A stretch of DNA of 45,313 nucleotides, taken from positions 1 to 45,313 of the forward strand of contig NZ_CAJHBO010000023.1 of the NCBI RefSeq assembly GCF_904846645.1. Reading direction: 5' to 3'. This document shows positions 34,920-44,114 of this stretch, piece after piece. The notes beneath the pieces were generated by a model. The model searched no databases and was not told the DNA's origin. It worked only from the letters and a program-made list of their open reading frames with translations. Source of the stretch: Psychrobacter sp. Pi2-1. Its GTDB lineage: Bacteria; Pseudomonadota; Gammaproteobacteria; Pseudomonadales; Moraxellaceae. The position numbers and the translations under genes are program-made. Within the stretch, counting starts at the first letter, position 1. Each line of letters starts with the position of its first letter.

Positions 34920-37109
34920 ATGCAAGCAGGTGAATACCATATCCAAGACGGCGATATTATCTTAAACCAAGGGCGACAGGTACAGACCATCAGTGTCAGC
35001 AATACTGGTGATAGACCTATCCAAATCGGCTCGCATTATCACTTTTATGAAGTCAATGATGCCTTGAGTTTTGAGAGAGAGCAGACTCGGGGTTTTCGTC
35101 TCAATATTATTTCTGGAACCGCCGTACGTTTTGAGCCGGGCCAATCGCGGGAAGTCGAATTGGTAGCATACGCTGGCAAGCAAGATGTATATGGTTTTGC
35201 TGGGCGTGTCATGGGCGCAGCTCATCCAGACAAAGCATCAGAGAGCGTCACTGATAAAAAGGTAACTACTACTTCGCAAAAGCGAGTCAGTCGTCGTATT
35301 TATGCTGAGCATTTTGGTCCTACAACAGGCGATAAAGTCCGTCTTGCCGATACCGAGCTTTGGCTACAGGTTGAAGCAGATTTAACCAGTCATAAAGATA
35401 CTGCTGTTGATCAAGCAGATACGTCGCAAAGTGGTGAAAGTAGCAGCAAGCCTATTGAAATTAAAGGTGAAGAAGTTAAATTTGGCGGTGGTAAAGTCAT
35501 CCGTGATGGTATGGGACAAGGACAATTGCTAGGCGCGGAAGTTGCCGATACAGTTATTACCAATGCATTGGTCGTTGACTATACAGGCATCTATAAAGCG
35601 GATATCGGTATCAAAGATGGCCGTATCAGTGCCATTGGCAAGGCGGGCAATCCTGATATCCAGCCTGCCATCGATATTCCTATTGGCGGAGCTACCGAAA
35701 TAATCTCTGGTGAAGGCAAAATCCTGACAGCAGGTGGTGTCGATAGTCATATTCATTTTATCGCACCCCAGCAGTGTGAGACGGCGCTTATGTCAGGGGT
35801 AACGACGATGCTAGGCGGCGGCACGGGGCCAGCTCAAGGTACGCTCGCTACTACTTGTACACCAGGGGCGTATCATATTTCCTCAATGCTAAAGTCTACT
35901 GACAGTATCCCTATGAATATTGGGCTGCTAGGTAAAGGCAATATGAGTGTACCAGAACCTATTGCTGAACAAATCGAAGCAGGTGCCGTGGGACTAAAGC
36001 TACATGAAGATTGGGGTACAACGCCGCAAGCTATTGATAACTGCTTGAGCGTCGCTGATGACTATGATGTGCAGGTGGCCATTCATACCGATACTTTAAA
36101 TGAAAGTGGCTATCTTGAGAGTACGCTCGCTGCTTTTAAAAACCGCTGTATCCATACTTTTCATACTGAAGGGGCGGGCGGTGGCCATGCGCCCGATATT
36201 CTAAAGGCCATTGGTGAGTCGCATGTGCTGCCATCATCTACCAATCCCACTCGACCATATACCGTCAATACGATTGATGAGCATCTCGATATGCTGATGG
36301 TTTGTCATCACCTGAGTCCTGCTATTGCTGAAGATGTCGCCTTTGCTGAGAGCCGTATTCGTCAAGAAACTATCGCCGCAGAAGACATCTTGCATGATTT
36401 GGGCGCTATCTCGATGATGAGTAGTGACTCACAAGCGATGGGGCGGGTGGGTGAAGTAGTCATCCGTACATGGCAAACCGCACACAAAATGAAAGTGCAA
36501 CGTGGCCATCTAGCGCCAGATCCAACAGCGACCATTGAAGATGAGCAACAGTACATCACTTTGACAGACTATGACCAAAGCGCGGATAACGACAACTTTC
36601 GTATCAAACGCTATATCGCAAAATATACGATAAATCCTGCGATTACTCACGGTATCAGCGATATGGTTGGCTCAATCGAAGTAGGTAAATGGGCAGATAT
36701 GGTGCTGTGGTCGCCTAAATTTTTTGGGGTAAAACCTGAGTGCATCATCAAAGGTGGACTTATCGCTGCGGTGCCGATGGGCGATATCAATGCCTCTATT
36801 CCCACCCCTCAGCCTGTACATTATCGTCCTATGTTTGCGTCGTACCCAAAGTCAGTCGCCCAAACCAGCATTACCTTTATGTCGCAAGCGGCGATCGACA
36901 AACAGGTGGATAAACAGCTCGGGTTGACCAAAGTCATTCAGCCAGTACATGGCATCCGTAAAATTCGTAAAAGCGATATGCGCTTTAACAGCTACTGCCC
37001 AGATATGGACATCAATCCTGAGACTTATGAAGTACGCGCTGATGGTAAGACACTCACCTGTGAGCCAGCTGATGTATTACCCATGGCACAGCGTTACTTT
37101 TTATTTTAG
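34920..37109 (+). CDS. ureBC: Fused urease beta-alpha subunit
   Basis: A single 729-residue chain joining urease beta (about 1-105) and catalytic alpha (about 120-729). Beta ends with the usual [11 protein letters not shown] linker of about 20 residues leads into alpha at [25 protein letters not shown], with no stop or start site between them. The nickel ligands are His277 and His279 (DSHIHF), carbamylated Lys360 (GLKLHEDWG), His389, His415 and Asp503; the flap has Cys462 and His463. All sit at a constant offset of 143 from Klebsiella UreC. Alpha also has two insertions, about 24 residues at 157-182 and about 19 within 531-555. It ends with the standard [10 protein letters not shown]. It should be an active enzyme that hydrolyses urea to ammonia and carbamate. 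Confidence 0.95.
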   Translation: MQAGEYHIQDGDIILNQGRQVQTISVSNTGDRPIQIGSHYHFYEVNDALSFEREQTRGFRLNIISGTAVRFEPGQSREVELVAYAGKQDVYGFAGRVMGAAHPDKASESVTDKKVTTTSQKRVSRRIYAEHFGPTTGDKVRLADTELWLQVEADLTSHKDTAVDQADTSQSGESSSKPIEIKGEEVKFGGGKVIRDGMGQGQLLGAEVADTVITNALVVDYTGIYKADIGIKDGRISAIGKAGNPDIQPAIDIPIGGATEIISGEGKILTAGGVDSHIHFIAPQQCETALMSGVTTMLGGGTGPAQGTLATTCTPGAYHISSMLKSTDSIPMNIGLLGKGNMSVPEPIAEQIEAGAVGLKLHEDWGTTPQAIDNCLSVADDYDVQVAIHTDTLNESGYLESTLAAFKNRCIHTFHTEGAGGGHAPDILKAIGESHVLPSSTNPTRPYTVNTIDEHLDMLMVCHHLSPAIAEDVAFAESRIRQETIAAEDILHDLGAISMMSSDSQAMGRVGEVVIRTWQTAHKMKVQRGHLAPDPTATIEDEQQYITLTDYDQSADNDNFRIKRYIAKYTINPAITHGISDMVGSIEVGKWADMVLWSPKFFGVKPECIIKGGLIAAVPMGDINASIPTPQPVHYRPMFASYPKSVAQTSITFMSQAAIDKQVDKQLGLTKVIQPVHGIRKIRKSDMRFNSYCPDMDINPETYEVRADGKTLTCEPADVLPMAQRYFLF

Positions 37110-37274
37110 AGCTTATGATGCACGTTTATAGGGTCTCTAGGACAGTGAGCCATAAACCATGTATGCCAATGAACAGTTGGTTTCTTGAGTGAGATCGTAT
37201 CTTTAGTCCCAACACTTTTACCATCAATACTATTGACCAATAGTTTGAGCAATAATTAGCAGAGCATAATATTT

Positions 37275-37913
37275 ATGAAAATATTTAATACCCGTCTAAG
37301 TACGCCTAGCGATGTCCAAAAAACACAATTGGCAGAACAGTATAAAGCCGACGATTACCTGCTATTAGACTTTGATACTCGTCAGCATTCCCGCTTTAGA
37401 GCCATTACTGTCTCAGGTGAGGCAGTTGGTGTTGACCTGCCTCGTACTGGTGTATTGAAAGGCGATGATGTCCTTATCAATGAATCAGGGGAGTTGATGC
37501 AAGTTATCGCCAAGCCACAAGCGGTGACTAAGGTGACGGCTGCTAATGACTTTTTACTAATGAAAGGCGCTTATCATTTGGGCAATCGTCATGTGCCATT
37601 GATGTTTGACCACAGTTTTGATCAGGGTGAGGCAGGCTATGCCTTGTATTTTGAAAATGATCATGTACTTGCACAAATGTTAGAAAACCTTGGTTTGCAT
37701 ATCGAGTCTACGTCAGTGCCATTTGAGCCTGAGACAGGTGCTTATCAAAAGGGCCAAGGGCATTCACATGGACACTCTCACTCCCATGCACATTCGCATA
37801 GTGACTCTCATAGTCATCAGGAAAGTCATGACCATAGTCATGATGAAAGCCACAGCCACGGACATAGCCATAGTCATCATGATGCGCCTGTAGGTCGTTC
37901 AAATGATGGTTGA
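37275..37913 (+). CDS. ureE: Urease accessory protein UreE, His-rich
   Basis: Nickel-binding chaperone that delivers Ni to UreG. 212 residues. The N-terminal domain carries typical ARAITVSG-like and DVLINESGELMQVIAKP segments, and YHLGNRHVPL with the metal-binding His106 (equivalent to Klebsiella His96). The C-terminus (163-202) is a tail of 18 His alternating with Ser, Gly and Asp, a large nickel-storing tail like that of Klebsiella. The gene starts 165 bases after ureBC and overlaps ureF by 11 bases. Confidence 0.95.
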   Translation: MKIFNTRLSTPSDVQKTQLAEQYKADDYLLLDFDTRQHSRFRAITVSGEAVGVDLPRTGVLKGDDVLINESGELMQVIAKPQAVTKVTAANDFLLMKGAYHLGNRHVPLMFDHSFDQGEAGYALYFENDHVLAQMLENLGLHIESTSVPFEPETGAYQKGQGHSHGHSHSHAHSHSDSHSHQESHDHSHDESHSHGHSHSHHDAPVGRSNDG

Positions 37914-38697
37914 TACCAGTGTCCAGCCTACTGATTCAGTCCAACTTGGACAGCTACTGATGCTAGTATCTAGCAATTTGCCGATTGGTAGTTATACCTA
38001 TTCGCAAGGCGTAGAGTCAGCGATTGAGTCAGGGGTTGTCTCTGATGAAGCCAGTACCCTTACATTTATGCAGGACTATCTAGCGCTTGCGGTTGTTGGC
38101 TACGAGCTGCCTGTATTAGGGCTAATAATGTGTGCACTAAGCCAAGGTAATGAAGCGCTAGCGGCAAATCTAGCACACGACTATCACGCTAGCCTAGAGA
38201 GTAAAGAGTTTGTACTGGAGTCGCAGCAGCTGGCACAGGCGATGGTGTCTTGGCTCAACGAAGTATTGAGTCTTGGCATACCGGCCGAAATACCTGAAGA
38301 TGGATTTTTGCCGCTATTTGCTCATATTGCTCAGCATTGGCAGCTGCCATTAGCGCAGTCGATGACTACTTATGGATTTGCGCAATTAGAGAATATGGTA
38401 CTCGCCGCTGTGAAGACAGTGCCGCTAGGACAAATGGCGGGTCAGCGTATTCTGTGGCAATTGCAAAGCGATCTGGGTGCTCAGGTTGATGCTCTAAGCG
38501 ATGATGTGCAACAGGCTTTTGATACCTTAAACATGTCGACAAACATGAGCAATACTTTAGGTCATAGTGAAGAGTCAGACTGTCAGCAGCTATGCCAAGA
38601 CCTCTATAAATCGCTTAATATCTCGAATAACTTGCCCAATTTGGCTATTCTCTCAAGTATGCATGAGGAGCAATACAGTCGGTTGTTCCGCTCATAA
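37903..38697 (+). CDS. ureF: Urease accessory protein UreF
   Basis: Part of the UreD-UreF-UreG complex that activates urease; thought to act as a gate for UreG GTPase activity. 264 residues, somewhat longer than usual. The family opening LGQLLMLVSSNLPIGSYTYSQGVESAIESGVV is clear, with the later QHWQLPLAQSMTTYGFAQLENMVLAAVKTVPLGQMAGQRILW region. It overlaps the end of ureE, so translation is probably coupled. The first two codons are both ATG and either could be the start. The tail after residue 210 is polar and not conserved. Confidence 0.92.
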   Translation: MMVDTSVQPTDSVQLGQLLMLVSSNLPIGSYTYSQGVESAIESGVVSDEASTLTFMQDYLALAVVGYELPVLGLIMCALSQGNEALAANLAHDYHASLESKEFVLESQQLAQAMVSWLNEVLSLGIPAEIPEDGFLPLFAHIAQHWQLPLAQSMTTYGFAQLENMVLAAVKTVPLGQMAGQRILWQLQSDLGAQVDALSDDVQQAFDTLNMSTNMSNTLGHSEESDCQQLCQDLYKSLNISNNLPNLAILSSMHEEQYSRLFRS

Positions 38698-38754
38698 CTG
38701 TACCTTTATTTCTATTTATACTTATTAATATACAAACTGTTTTAGGAAATTAAT

Positions 38755-39444
38755 ATGTCTCTAACTCCGCTCAAATCAAAAAACTCTCACGCTGCATCAG
38801 ACGTACAGACTAATAGCGACAGCCAGAAACCATCTTCTGCCTTATCGTGTTTACGCCTTGGTATTGGTGGTCCAGTTGGTAGTGGTAAGACAGCTTTGAC
38901 GTTAAGGCTATGCCAAAACCTGCGCGATACGGTCAATATGGCAGTGGTGACCAATGACATCTATACCAAAGAAGATTCAGAGTTTTTGACCCGCAATGAT
39001 GCTATGCCCGCTGAGCGTATCCGCGGTGTAGAGACGGGCGGCTGTCCGCATACGGCTATCCGCGAAGATGCTTCTATTAATCTGACTGCGATTGCTGAGT
39101 TACAAGCCACTTTTGAAGGGTTGGAGTTGATTATCATTGAGTCAGGTGGCGACAATCTAGCTGCGACATTTAGCCCAGAGCTGTCTGATTTGACCTTGTA
39201 CGTCATTGATGTCTCTGCAGGCGATAAGATACCTCGTAAGGGTGGCCCGGGTATCACCAAATCTGATTTGTTAATTATCAATAAGACCGACCTTGCACCA
39301 ATGGTTGGTGCTTCGCTTGAGGTGATGGAACGCGATGCCAAAAAAATGCGTGGCGACAAACCTTTTGTCTTTAGCAATATGAAAACAGGTGATGGGCTAG
39401 ACGAGATTATCGCCTTTATTAAAGAATATGGCATGCTTGCCTAA
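38755..39444 (+). CDS. ureG: Urease accessory GTPase UreG
   Basis: SIMIBI-class GTPase that carries nickel and powers its delivery into urease. 229 residues. The P-loop GPVGSGKT is at 39-46, the metal motif Cys97-Pro-His99 in [13 protein letters not shown], and the [23 protein letters not shown] and NKTDLAP nucleotide motifs follow. It has about 33 extra N-terminal residues (polar, Ser/Asn-rich) ahead of the [11 protein letters not shown] core, where many UreG proteins start directly; this tail has few His, unlike some plant forms. It starts 57 bases after ureF. Confidence 0.97.
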   Translation: MSLTPLKSKNSHAASDVQTNSDSQKPSSALSCLRLGIGGPVGSGKTALTLRLCQNLRDTVNMAVVTNDIYTKEDSEFLTRNDAMPAERIRGVETGGCPHTAIREDASINLTAIAELQATFEGLELIIIESGGDNLAATFSPELSDLTLYVIDVSAGDKIPRKGGPGITKSDLLIINKTDLAPMVGASLEVMERDAKKMRGDKPFVFSNMKTGDGLDEIIAFIKEYGMLA

Positions 39445-39494
39445 AGAACAGCTGAGCTTTTACTATTAAAATATAAAAAATAAGGAAAATCCGC

Positions 39495-40247
39495 ATGACA
39501 CAGTGTACACAAAGTCTTCATATCGAAAAATCTCGTTTTTTACAAGTGCTCTCAGCTCGTCATATCGTGTCTGGTTCGGCTGTGATGATGACATCACTAA
39601 TGCTACCGTCATTGGCACAAGCACACTCAGGTCATATTCACTCGACTACCGCGCAAGCGCCATCGTTTTTAGGTACGATGCAAGCAGGACTAATACATCC
39701 AGTAACTGGCCTTGATCATCTGTTTTTGGCAGTTGGTATGGGTATGTTGTTTTATGGTCTACAAAAGCAGCGCTTAGGCATGATGTCATTGACAGCTGGG
39801 TTATCATTAGGCGCGATATTGGGCACGGCTGGCGTCCTGATTGGCGGTATCGCGTTTGCTGCATCATCTGGGCTAATTGAAGTGGCGATATCACTGTCGG
39901 TGGTCGTATTGGCTATGATCTTGATGAGCCAAAAAAGCAGACAAGAAGCATTCTCTGCGCAGACTCATACAGCACGCACGCCAAGCATTCAGCAGCTGTC
40001 GTTATTTGGCTTTGGTGGTTTGGCAGTGTTTCATGGTATGGCACACGCGATGGAAGTACCAGCGAATGTCGGTGTGAGCGGTCAGCTAGGATTTTATGCA
40101 GGGATGATGGTCACGATGCTAGCGCTATATGCAGTTGGTACGCTGATTAGTCAGCAGTTGCAGCAACGCTTTAGTGATAGCTTGTGGTTACAGCGCGGGC
40201 TAGTGCTGCTAGGATTGAGTGCTGTATTTGCACCTGTTTTGGTATAA
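39495..40247 (+). CDS. ureJ: HupE/UreJ family nickel transporter
   Basis: Probable nickel importer of the inner membrane, 250 residues with six hydrophobic segments after an N-terminal signal-like region (residues 20-43, ending LAQA, followed by HSGHIHS). The family signature HPVTGLDH (His68, Asp74, His75) lies in the first membrane segment, and GLAVFHGMAHAMEVP near residue 178-190 supplies the second conserved metal-binding pattern. As the last gene of the urease operon, it would feed nickel to the enzyme. No urea or nickel ABC transporter is seen in the window. Confidence 0.92.
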   Translation: MTQCTQSLHIEKSRFLQVLSARHIVSGSAVMMTSLMLPSLAQAHSGHIHSTTAQAPSFLGTMQAGLIHPVTGLDHLFLAVGMGMLFYGLQKQRLGMMSLTAGLSLGAILGTAGVLIGGIAFAASSGLIEVAISLSVVVLAMILMSQKSRQEAFSAQTHTARTPSIQQLSLFGFGGLAVFHGMAHAMEVPANVGVSGQLGFYAGMMVTMLALYAVGTLISQQLQQRFSDSLWLQRGLVLLGLSAVFAPVLV

Positions 40248-40310
40248 AGCGCGCTTTATAGTACAAGTACGATGTTTGTTGCTGAACTTACTTAGCTAGC
40301 GAACGCCATA

Positions 40311-40350
40311 AAAAATGCGCCCCCGATCAAAAGGTCGGGGGCGCATTTTA
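40311..40350. terminator. Bidirectional terminator between ureJ and tig
   Basis: AAAATGCGCCCCCGA and TCGGGGGCGCATTTT form a very GC-rich stem of about 15 bp with A- and T-tracts outside. It ends both the urease operon and the convergent tig transcript. Confidence 0.94.
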
Positions 40351-40400
40351 GTTTTGATAACCGACTACAGCATATCTAAAAAGACAGTTGGTCGTATCAA

Positions 40401-41744
40401 TTACATTGCTTGCTGCTGTTGTTGCTGAGCAGCTAGCAAGTCTTGGTAGCTAACTTCTTTATCAGTTACTTTACCTTGTGCGATCAAGTAATCTACTACT
40501 TGGTCTTCTAGTACTACAGACTCAATGTTAGCGCGCTGCTGCTTGTCATTGGTGTAGTACTCGATAACTTCTGCTGGATCTTCGTAGTTTTCAGCGGCTT
40601 CTTTGATGAAGGTTTCAACACGCTCTTGATCTACTTCTAGACCTTTGGTGTCGATAACACGAGCAACGATGATGCCAAGACGGGCAGCACGTAGCGCTTG
40701 CTCTTCAAATAGCTCATTTGGCAGCATGTCTTTATCGAAGCTATCAGCATTTGCGCCGAACTGCTGAGAAAAACGTTGCATCATCATGTTGCGTTGACGC
40801 TCGATTTCTTGCTCTAGCATCGCGTTTGGTACGTCAAACTCATTCTTTTCTAGCAATGCGTCAAAAGTTGCTTGCTTAACTTGGCTACGCGCAGCATTTT
40901 TGATTTCGCGTTCCATGTTTTTGCGTACGTCTTCTTTTAACTTCTCAACGCCGCCTTCTTTTACGCCGAATAGCTCTAGGAACGCATCATCAATTTCAGG
41001 AAGCTTAGATTTTTCAACCAGTTTTACGTTGATTTTGAACTGAGCTTCTTTACCAGCTAGGTTCTCAGCTTGGTAATCTTCAGGGAAAGTTACGTCGATT
41101 ACTTTTTCTTCGCCAGCTTTCATACCTTTGATACCAGCTTCAAAACCTGGAATCATTTGGTTGCTACCGATAACTAGTTTAAAGTCTTCAGCAGAGCCAC
41201 CTTCGAATTTTTCGCCGTCGATAGAGCCTTCAAAGTCAAAAGTCACTTGGTTGTCTTTCGCAGCCATGCCCTTTTTCTCAACGAATTCTTCACGTTGCTT
41301 TTGTAGGTTTTCGATCATAGTGTCAACGTCTTCTTCACTCACTTGTGCAGTGTGACGCTCAACTTCGATCTCATCGATACCTTGTACGTCTACTTCTGGG
41401 AAGATTTCAACAGTGGCTTGATATACCAAGAAATCGTCTTCAAGTTTTACGTCGTCGATGTTAGGCATGCCAACAGCGCGGATGTCTTCAGATTTGATCG
41501 CTTCAAAAACCGTATCACGGATGACATCGTTGATAACTTCTTGTTGAATGCCAGCACCGTACTGAGAGCGGATGTGTGACATAGGGACGTTACCTTTACG
41601 GAAACCGTCAATCTTGGCAGTTTTCGCAACTTGGCGAATACGGCCTTCAACTTTGTTTTGAATTTTTTCAACAGGAACTTTAACCGTTAGCTGGGTTTCT
41701 TTATTAGATAGCTTGTTGGTTGTGACTTGTAAATCTGTAGCCAT
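40401..41744 (-). CDS. tig: Trigger factor
   Basis: Ribosome-associated chaperone with peptidyl-prolyl isomerase activity that meets nascent chains at the exit tunnel. 447 residues. The ribosome-binding signature GFRKGNVP starts at residue 47. The FKBP-type domain covers about 155-245 ([17 protein letters not shown] to [21 protein letters not shown]). The helical C-terminal chaperone domain ends in a Gln-rich tail. In most gammaproteobacteria tig directly precedes clpP and clpX; here 7.9 kb containing the urease operon separates them. Confidence 0.98.
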   Translation of the reverse strand: MATDLQVTTNKLSNKETQLTVKVPVEKIQNKVEGRIRQVAKTAKIDGFRKGNVPMSHIRSQYGAGIQQEVINDVIRDTVFEAIKSEDIRAVGMPNIDDVKLEDDFLVYQATVEIFPEVDVQGIDEIEVERHTAQVSEEDVDTMIENLQKQREEFVEKKGMAAKDNQVTFDFEGSIDGEKFEGGSAEDFKLVIGSNQMIPGFEAGIKGMKAGEEKVIDVTFPEDYQAENLAGKEAQFKINVKLVEKSKLPEIDDAFLELFGVKEGGVEKLKEDVRKNMEREIKNAARSQVKQATFDALLEKNEFDVPNAMLEQEIERQRNMMMQRFSQQFGANADSFDKDMLPNELFEEQALRAARLGIIVARVIDTKGLEVDQERVETFIKEAAENYEDPAEVIEYYTNDKQQRANIESVVLEDQVVDYLIAQGKVTDKEVSYQDLLAAQQQQQQAM

Positions 41745-42143
41745 GTTAATTACACCTTTAGGATTAAGTAGTACGTTTGATTAATGAAATAGTACTTAGG
41801 GTTAAATTGTAATAGACAGACCGCGCCTCAAATTACGGGCATGTACGACGGGCTGCCGTTGGAATAAATAGGGGATAGCGATAGCGCACAACGTCAAATT
41901 CAGTGCCAGTAGCAATCGCCGCTGATACTAAAAGGTGAACCTGCTGAGGTTGTCCATGCTATCAAATATCGATAATAAACCGTTAATGCACCGTATAATA
42001 ACGCTTTTTGGTGAATTATACAGCCAAATAACGGATTTCAACAAAATTTTAAAAGTAGAACAGTATAATCTATCTGTTTATTAAAGTAAAAATTATCTCT
42101 TTGATGGCATGTTTCCTTATGTTGCTTGCATTTATAGGAGCAT
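41745..42143. other. Intergenic region between rdgB and tig
   Basis: 399 bases between two minus-strand genes. It holds the tig promoter. A possible site on the minus strand is TTGAAA (42041-42036) with TATAAT (42020-42015) and a 15-base spacer, about 260 bases from the tig start codon. No terminator for rdgB is clear. Confidence 0.4.
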
Positions 42144-42797
42144 TTATAAAGGCAATTGTGCCAATAGCTGCTGGATTGCCTGACCACGATGACTGATGCT
42201 GTTTTTATCAGCAGCGCTTAGACTAGCCGCACTGGCTTGCAACTCAGGTAACCAAAACAATGGATCATAGCCAAAACCGCCGTCACCATGTGGCGTATCC
42301 AAGATTTCGCCATGCCATAATCCTTGGGCGACAATCGGTAGAGGATCATCAGCATGACGCACCATTGCCAGTACGCAAACGAACATACCTTTGATCGGAA
42401 TATCCGGCTCTGCTGCGCGGATAGGCTGCAAGTCAGCGATGAGCTTGGCATTGTTTTTACTATCGTTGCCATGCTCACCAGCATAGCGAGCAGAGTAGAT
42501 ACCTGGCGCATTACCTAGTACAGGCACGCAAAGTCCTGAATCATCAGCAATCGCAGGCAGTCCACTGATACGGCTCGCATGACGGGCTTTGATAATGGCG
42601 TTTTCTACAAAGCTTAAACCATCCTCGATGGTATCTTCGATATCAAGTTGACCTTGCGGGACAATCGTCACGTCCAAATTCGCTTCGGCAAATAGTCGTT
42701 TAAACTCAGCCAATTTGCCTTTATTGTTACTGGCCAGTACCCATTGGTTGCCAGATGTCGGATGGGTAGCAGTTAACGAGGTATCAGTGGTGCTCAT
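42144..42797 (-). CDS. rdgB: XTP/dITP diphosphatase RdgB
   Basis: Hydrolyses non-canonical purine nucleotides (dITP, XTP, ITP) to monophosphates, keeping them out of DNA and RNA. 217 residues. HAM1-family motifs are all present: ASNNKGKLAEFKRLF near the start, ADDSGLCVPVLGNAPGIYSARYAG in the middle, GDGGFGYDPLFW, and SHRGQAIQQL at the end. About 15 extra polar residues precede the core. Cytoplasmic, monocistronic by spacing. Confidence 0.96.
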   Translation of the reverse strand: MSTTDTSLTATHPTSGNQWVLASNNKGKLAEFKRLFAEANLDVTIVPQGQLDIEDTIEDGLSFVENAIIKARHASRISGLPAIADDSGLCVPVLGNAPGIYSARYAGEHGNDSKNNAKLIADLQPIRAAEPDIPIKGMFVCVLAMVRHADDPLPIVAQGLWHGEILDTPHGDGGFGYDPLFWLPELQASAASLSAADKNSISHRGQAIQQLLAQLPL

Positions 42798-43349
42798 AGA
42801 GTTATTCCGTAATATAAAGATAATGAAGAGCTATTATTCGAGTAGGCTTTATTTATCTTCTGTAGCGCTAATCGGTAAATTGTTTGTCGATTGAAGTAGT
42901 TATACTAATCATGATAACGCATGAGTTTGGAAGGAGTGCGGTTACTGCTTAATAAATAACCAATCGCTATACAGATTGTACGGGCTATAACATTTGGTAA
43001 CTGATATTATTGGTCACTATTGCTATAATAGATACCAAGCTACAGTGAATTATATCTTATAGCTTGTGAATATTAAGTTAATAAAAGTCTATAAAGTCAG
43101 AGACTTGGCTTTTTGGCGAAGAATAATAGCAATAAGTAACCGCTAGGTTAATTTTGGATTCATAATGATACGTGATATTGTATTGAGCAGTACCGTGTAT
43201 CAAGCGATAAAGTTCATTTCAAACAATAAACTCAGCCAATTTAGTCCGCTATTTTATAGTGTTTTTTGCGGTGTAAAAATAGCGTAAAATTCAGTTTCTA
43301 TAAGCAAGTTTTTATAAACTAACGGCTAAACAGCAAGGATAAAATAATT
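42798..43349. other. Divergent intergenic region between rdgB and sodB
   Basis: 552 AT-rich bases without a gene between divergent rdgB and sodB. It should hold both promoters. Short dyads exist (for example AAGCTA near 43039 and TAGCTT near 43067), but none is convincing as an operator, and a Fur-like site was not clear. Confidence 0.45.
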
Positions 43350-43979
43350 ATGTCAAACATTACTTTACCAGACCTACCATATGCAAAAGACGCACTAGAG
43401 CCACATATCAGTGCCGAAACGCTAGAGTATCATCATGACAAGCATCATGCTGCTTATGTAAACAAGCTAAAAGACATGTTGCCAGGTTCTGGTCTAGAAG
43501 ACAAAACATTGCCAGAAATCATCGTAGCGACTGCTAAAGATGACAGCAAGCAAGGTATGTTCAACCAAGCAGCTCAAGTATGGAACCACACGTTCTACTG
43601 GAACTGCATGACGCCAACGAACGGCGGCGGCGAACCTACTGGCGATCTAAAAGCAAAAATCGAAGAAGATTTCGGTAGCTACGACAAGTTCCGTGAAGAG
43701 TTCAAAAACGCAGCATTGACTCAGTTTGGTTCAGGTTGGGCATGGCTAGTTGCTGATAAAGTCGGTGGCAAATTGTCAATCGCCAAAACGGCTAACGCTG
43801 ATACCCCACTTGCACATGACCAAGTAGCGGTATTGACTTGTGATGTATGGGAACACGCGTACTATGTAGATTACCGTAACCGTCGTCCTGACTATGTTGA
43901 TACGTTCCTAGACAAGCTAGTGAACTGGGACTACGCAAACGCAAAATATAAAGGTCAAGATGCTGGCGTTGAAGAGTAA
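43350..43979 (+). CDS. sodB: Iron superoxide dismutase
   Basis: Converts superoxide to hydrogen peroxide and oxygen in the cytoplasm. 209 residues. Metal ligands are His28 (TLEYHHDKHH), His80 (AAQVWNHTFYWN), Asp165 and His169 (CDVWEHAYYVDYRNRRPDYV). Gln76, four residues before His80, is in the place typical of iron rather than manganese enzymes. It is monocistronic, with its own terminator 27 bases after the stop codon and a good AAGGAT site before the ATG. Confidence 0.97.
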   Translation: MSNITLPDLPYAKDALEPHISAETLEYHHDKHHAAYVNKLKDMLPGSGLEDKTLPEIIVATAKDDSKQGMFNQAAQVWNHTFYWNCMTPTNGGGEPTGDLKAKIEEDFGSYDKFREEFKNAALTQFGSGWAWLVADKVGGKLSIAKTANADTPLAHDQVAVLTCDVWEHAYYVDYRNRRPDYVDTFLDKLVNWDYANAKYKGQDAGVEE

Positions 43980-44004
43980 TCTTTAACGATTAAGTATTTG
44001 ATTG

Positions 44005-44037
44005 AAAAAAGGGACACCGCGAGGTGTCCTTTTTTTT
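44005..44037. terminator. sodB terminator
   Basis: GGACACC and GGTGTCC form a stem around GCGA, with AAAAAA before and eight T after it. It ends sodB and may also stop the convergent SDR gene. A near-identical hairpin lies at 45087-45116. Confidence 0.93.
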
Positions 44038-44114
44038 GTGATAACTTTCTATATAACTTTCTATTTCGATATCTGATCAAAACATATTTTTGATAGAGTA
44101 GCGCCATTATGCTG

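Noticed and set aside
35220..35285. A sequencing error joining separate ureB and ureC genes
   Set aside because: Considered, but the linker reads as a normal polar peptide in the same frame, there is no ribosome binding site followed by ATG near the alpha start, and the further insertions in alpha show a genuinely diverged protein. It remains worth confirming with reads.
37690..37902. Alternative frames across the His-rich tail of ureE
   Set aside because: The repeated CAT/AGC codons leave all frames open by chance. The UreE frame is clear from its upstream domain.
31862..41744. Mobile element carrying the urease operon
   Set aside because: No transposase, integrase, terminal inverted repeats, target duplication or tRNA attachment site could be found at either edge.
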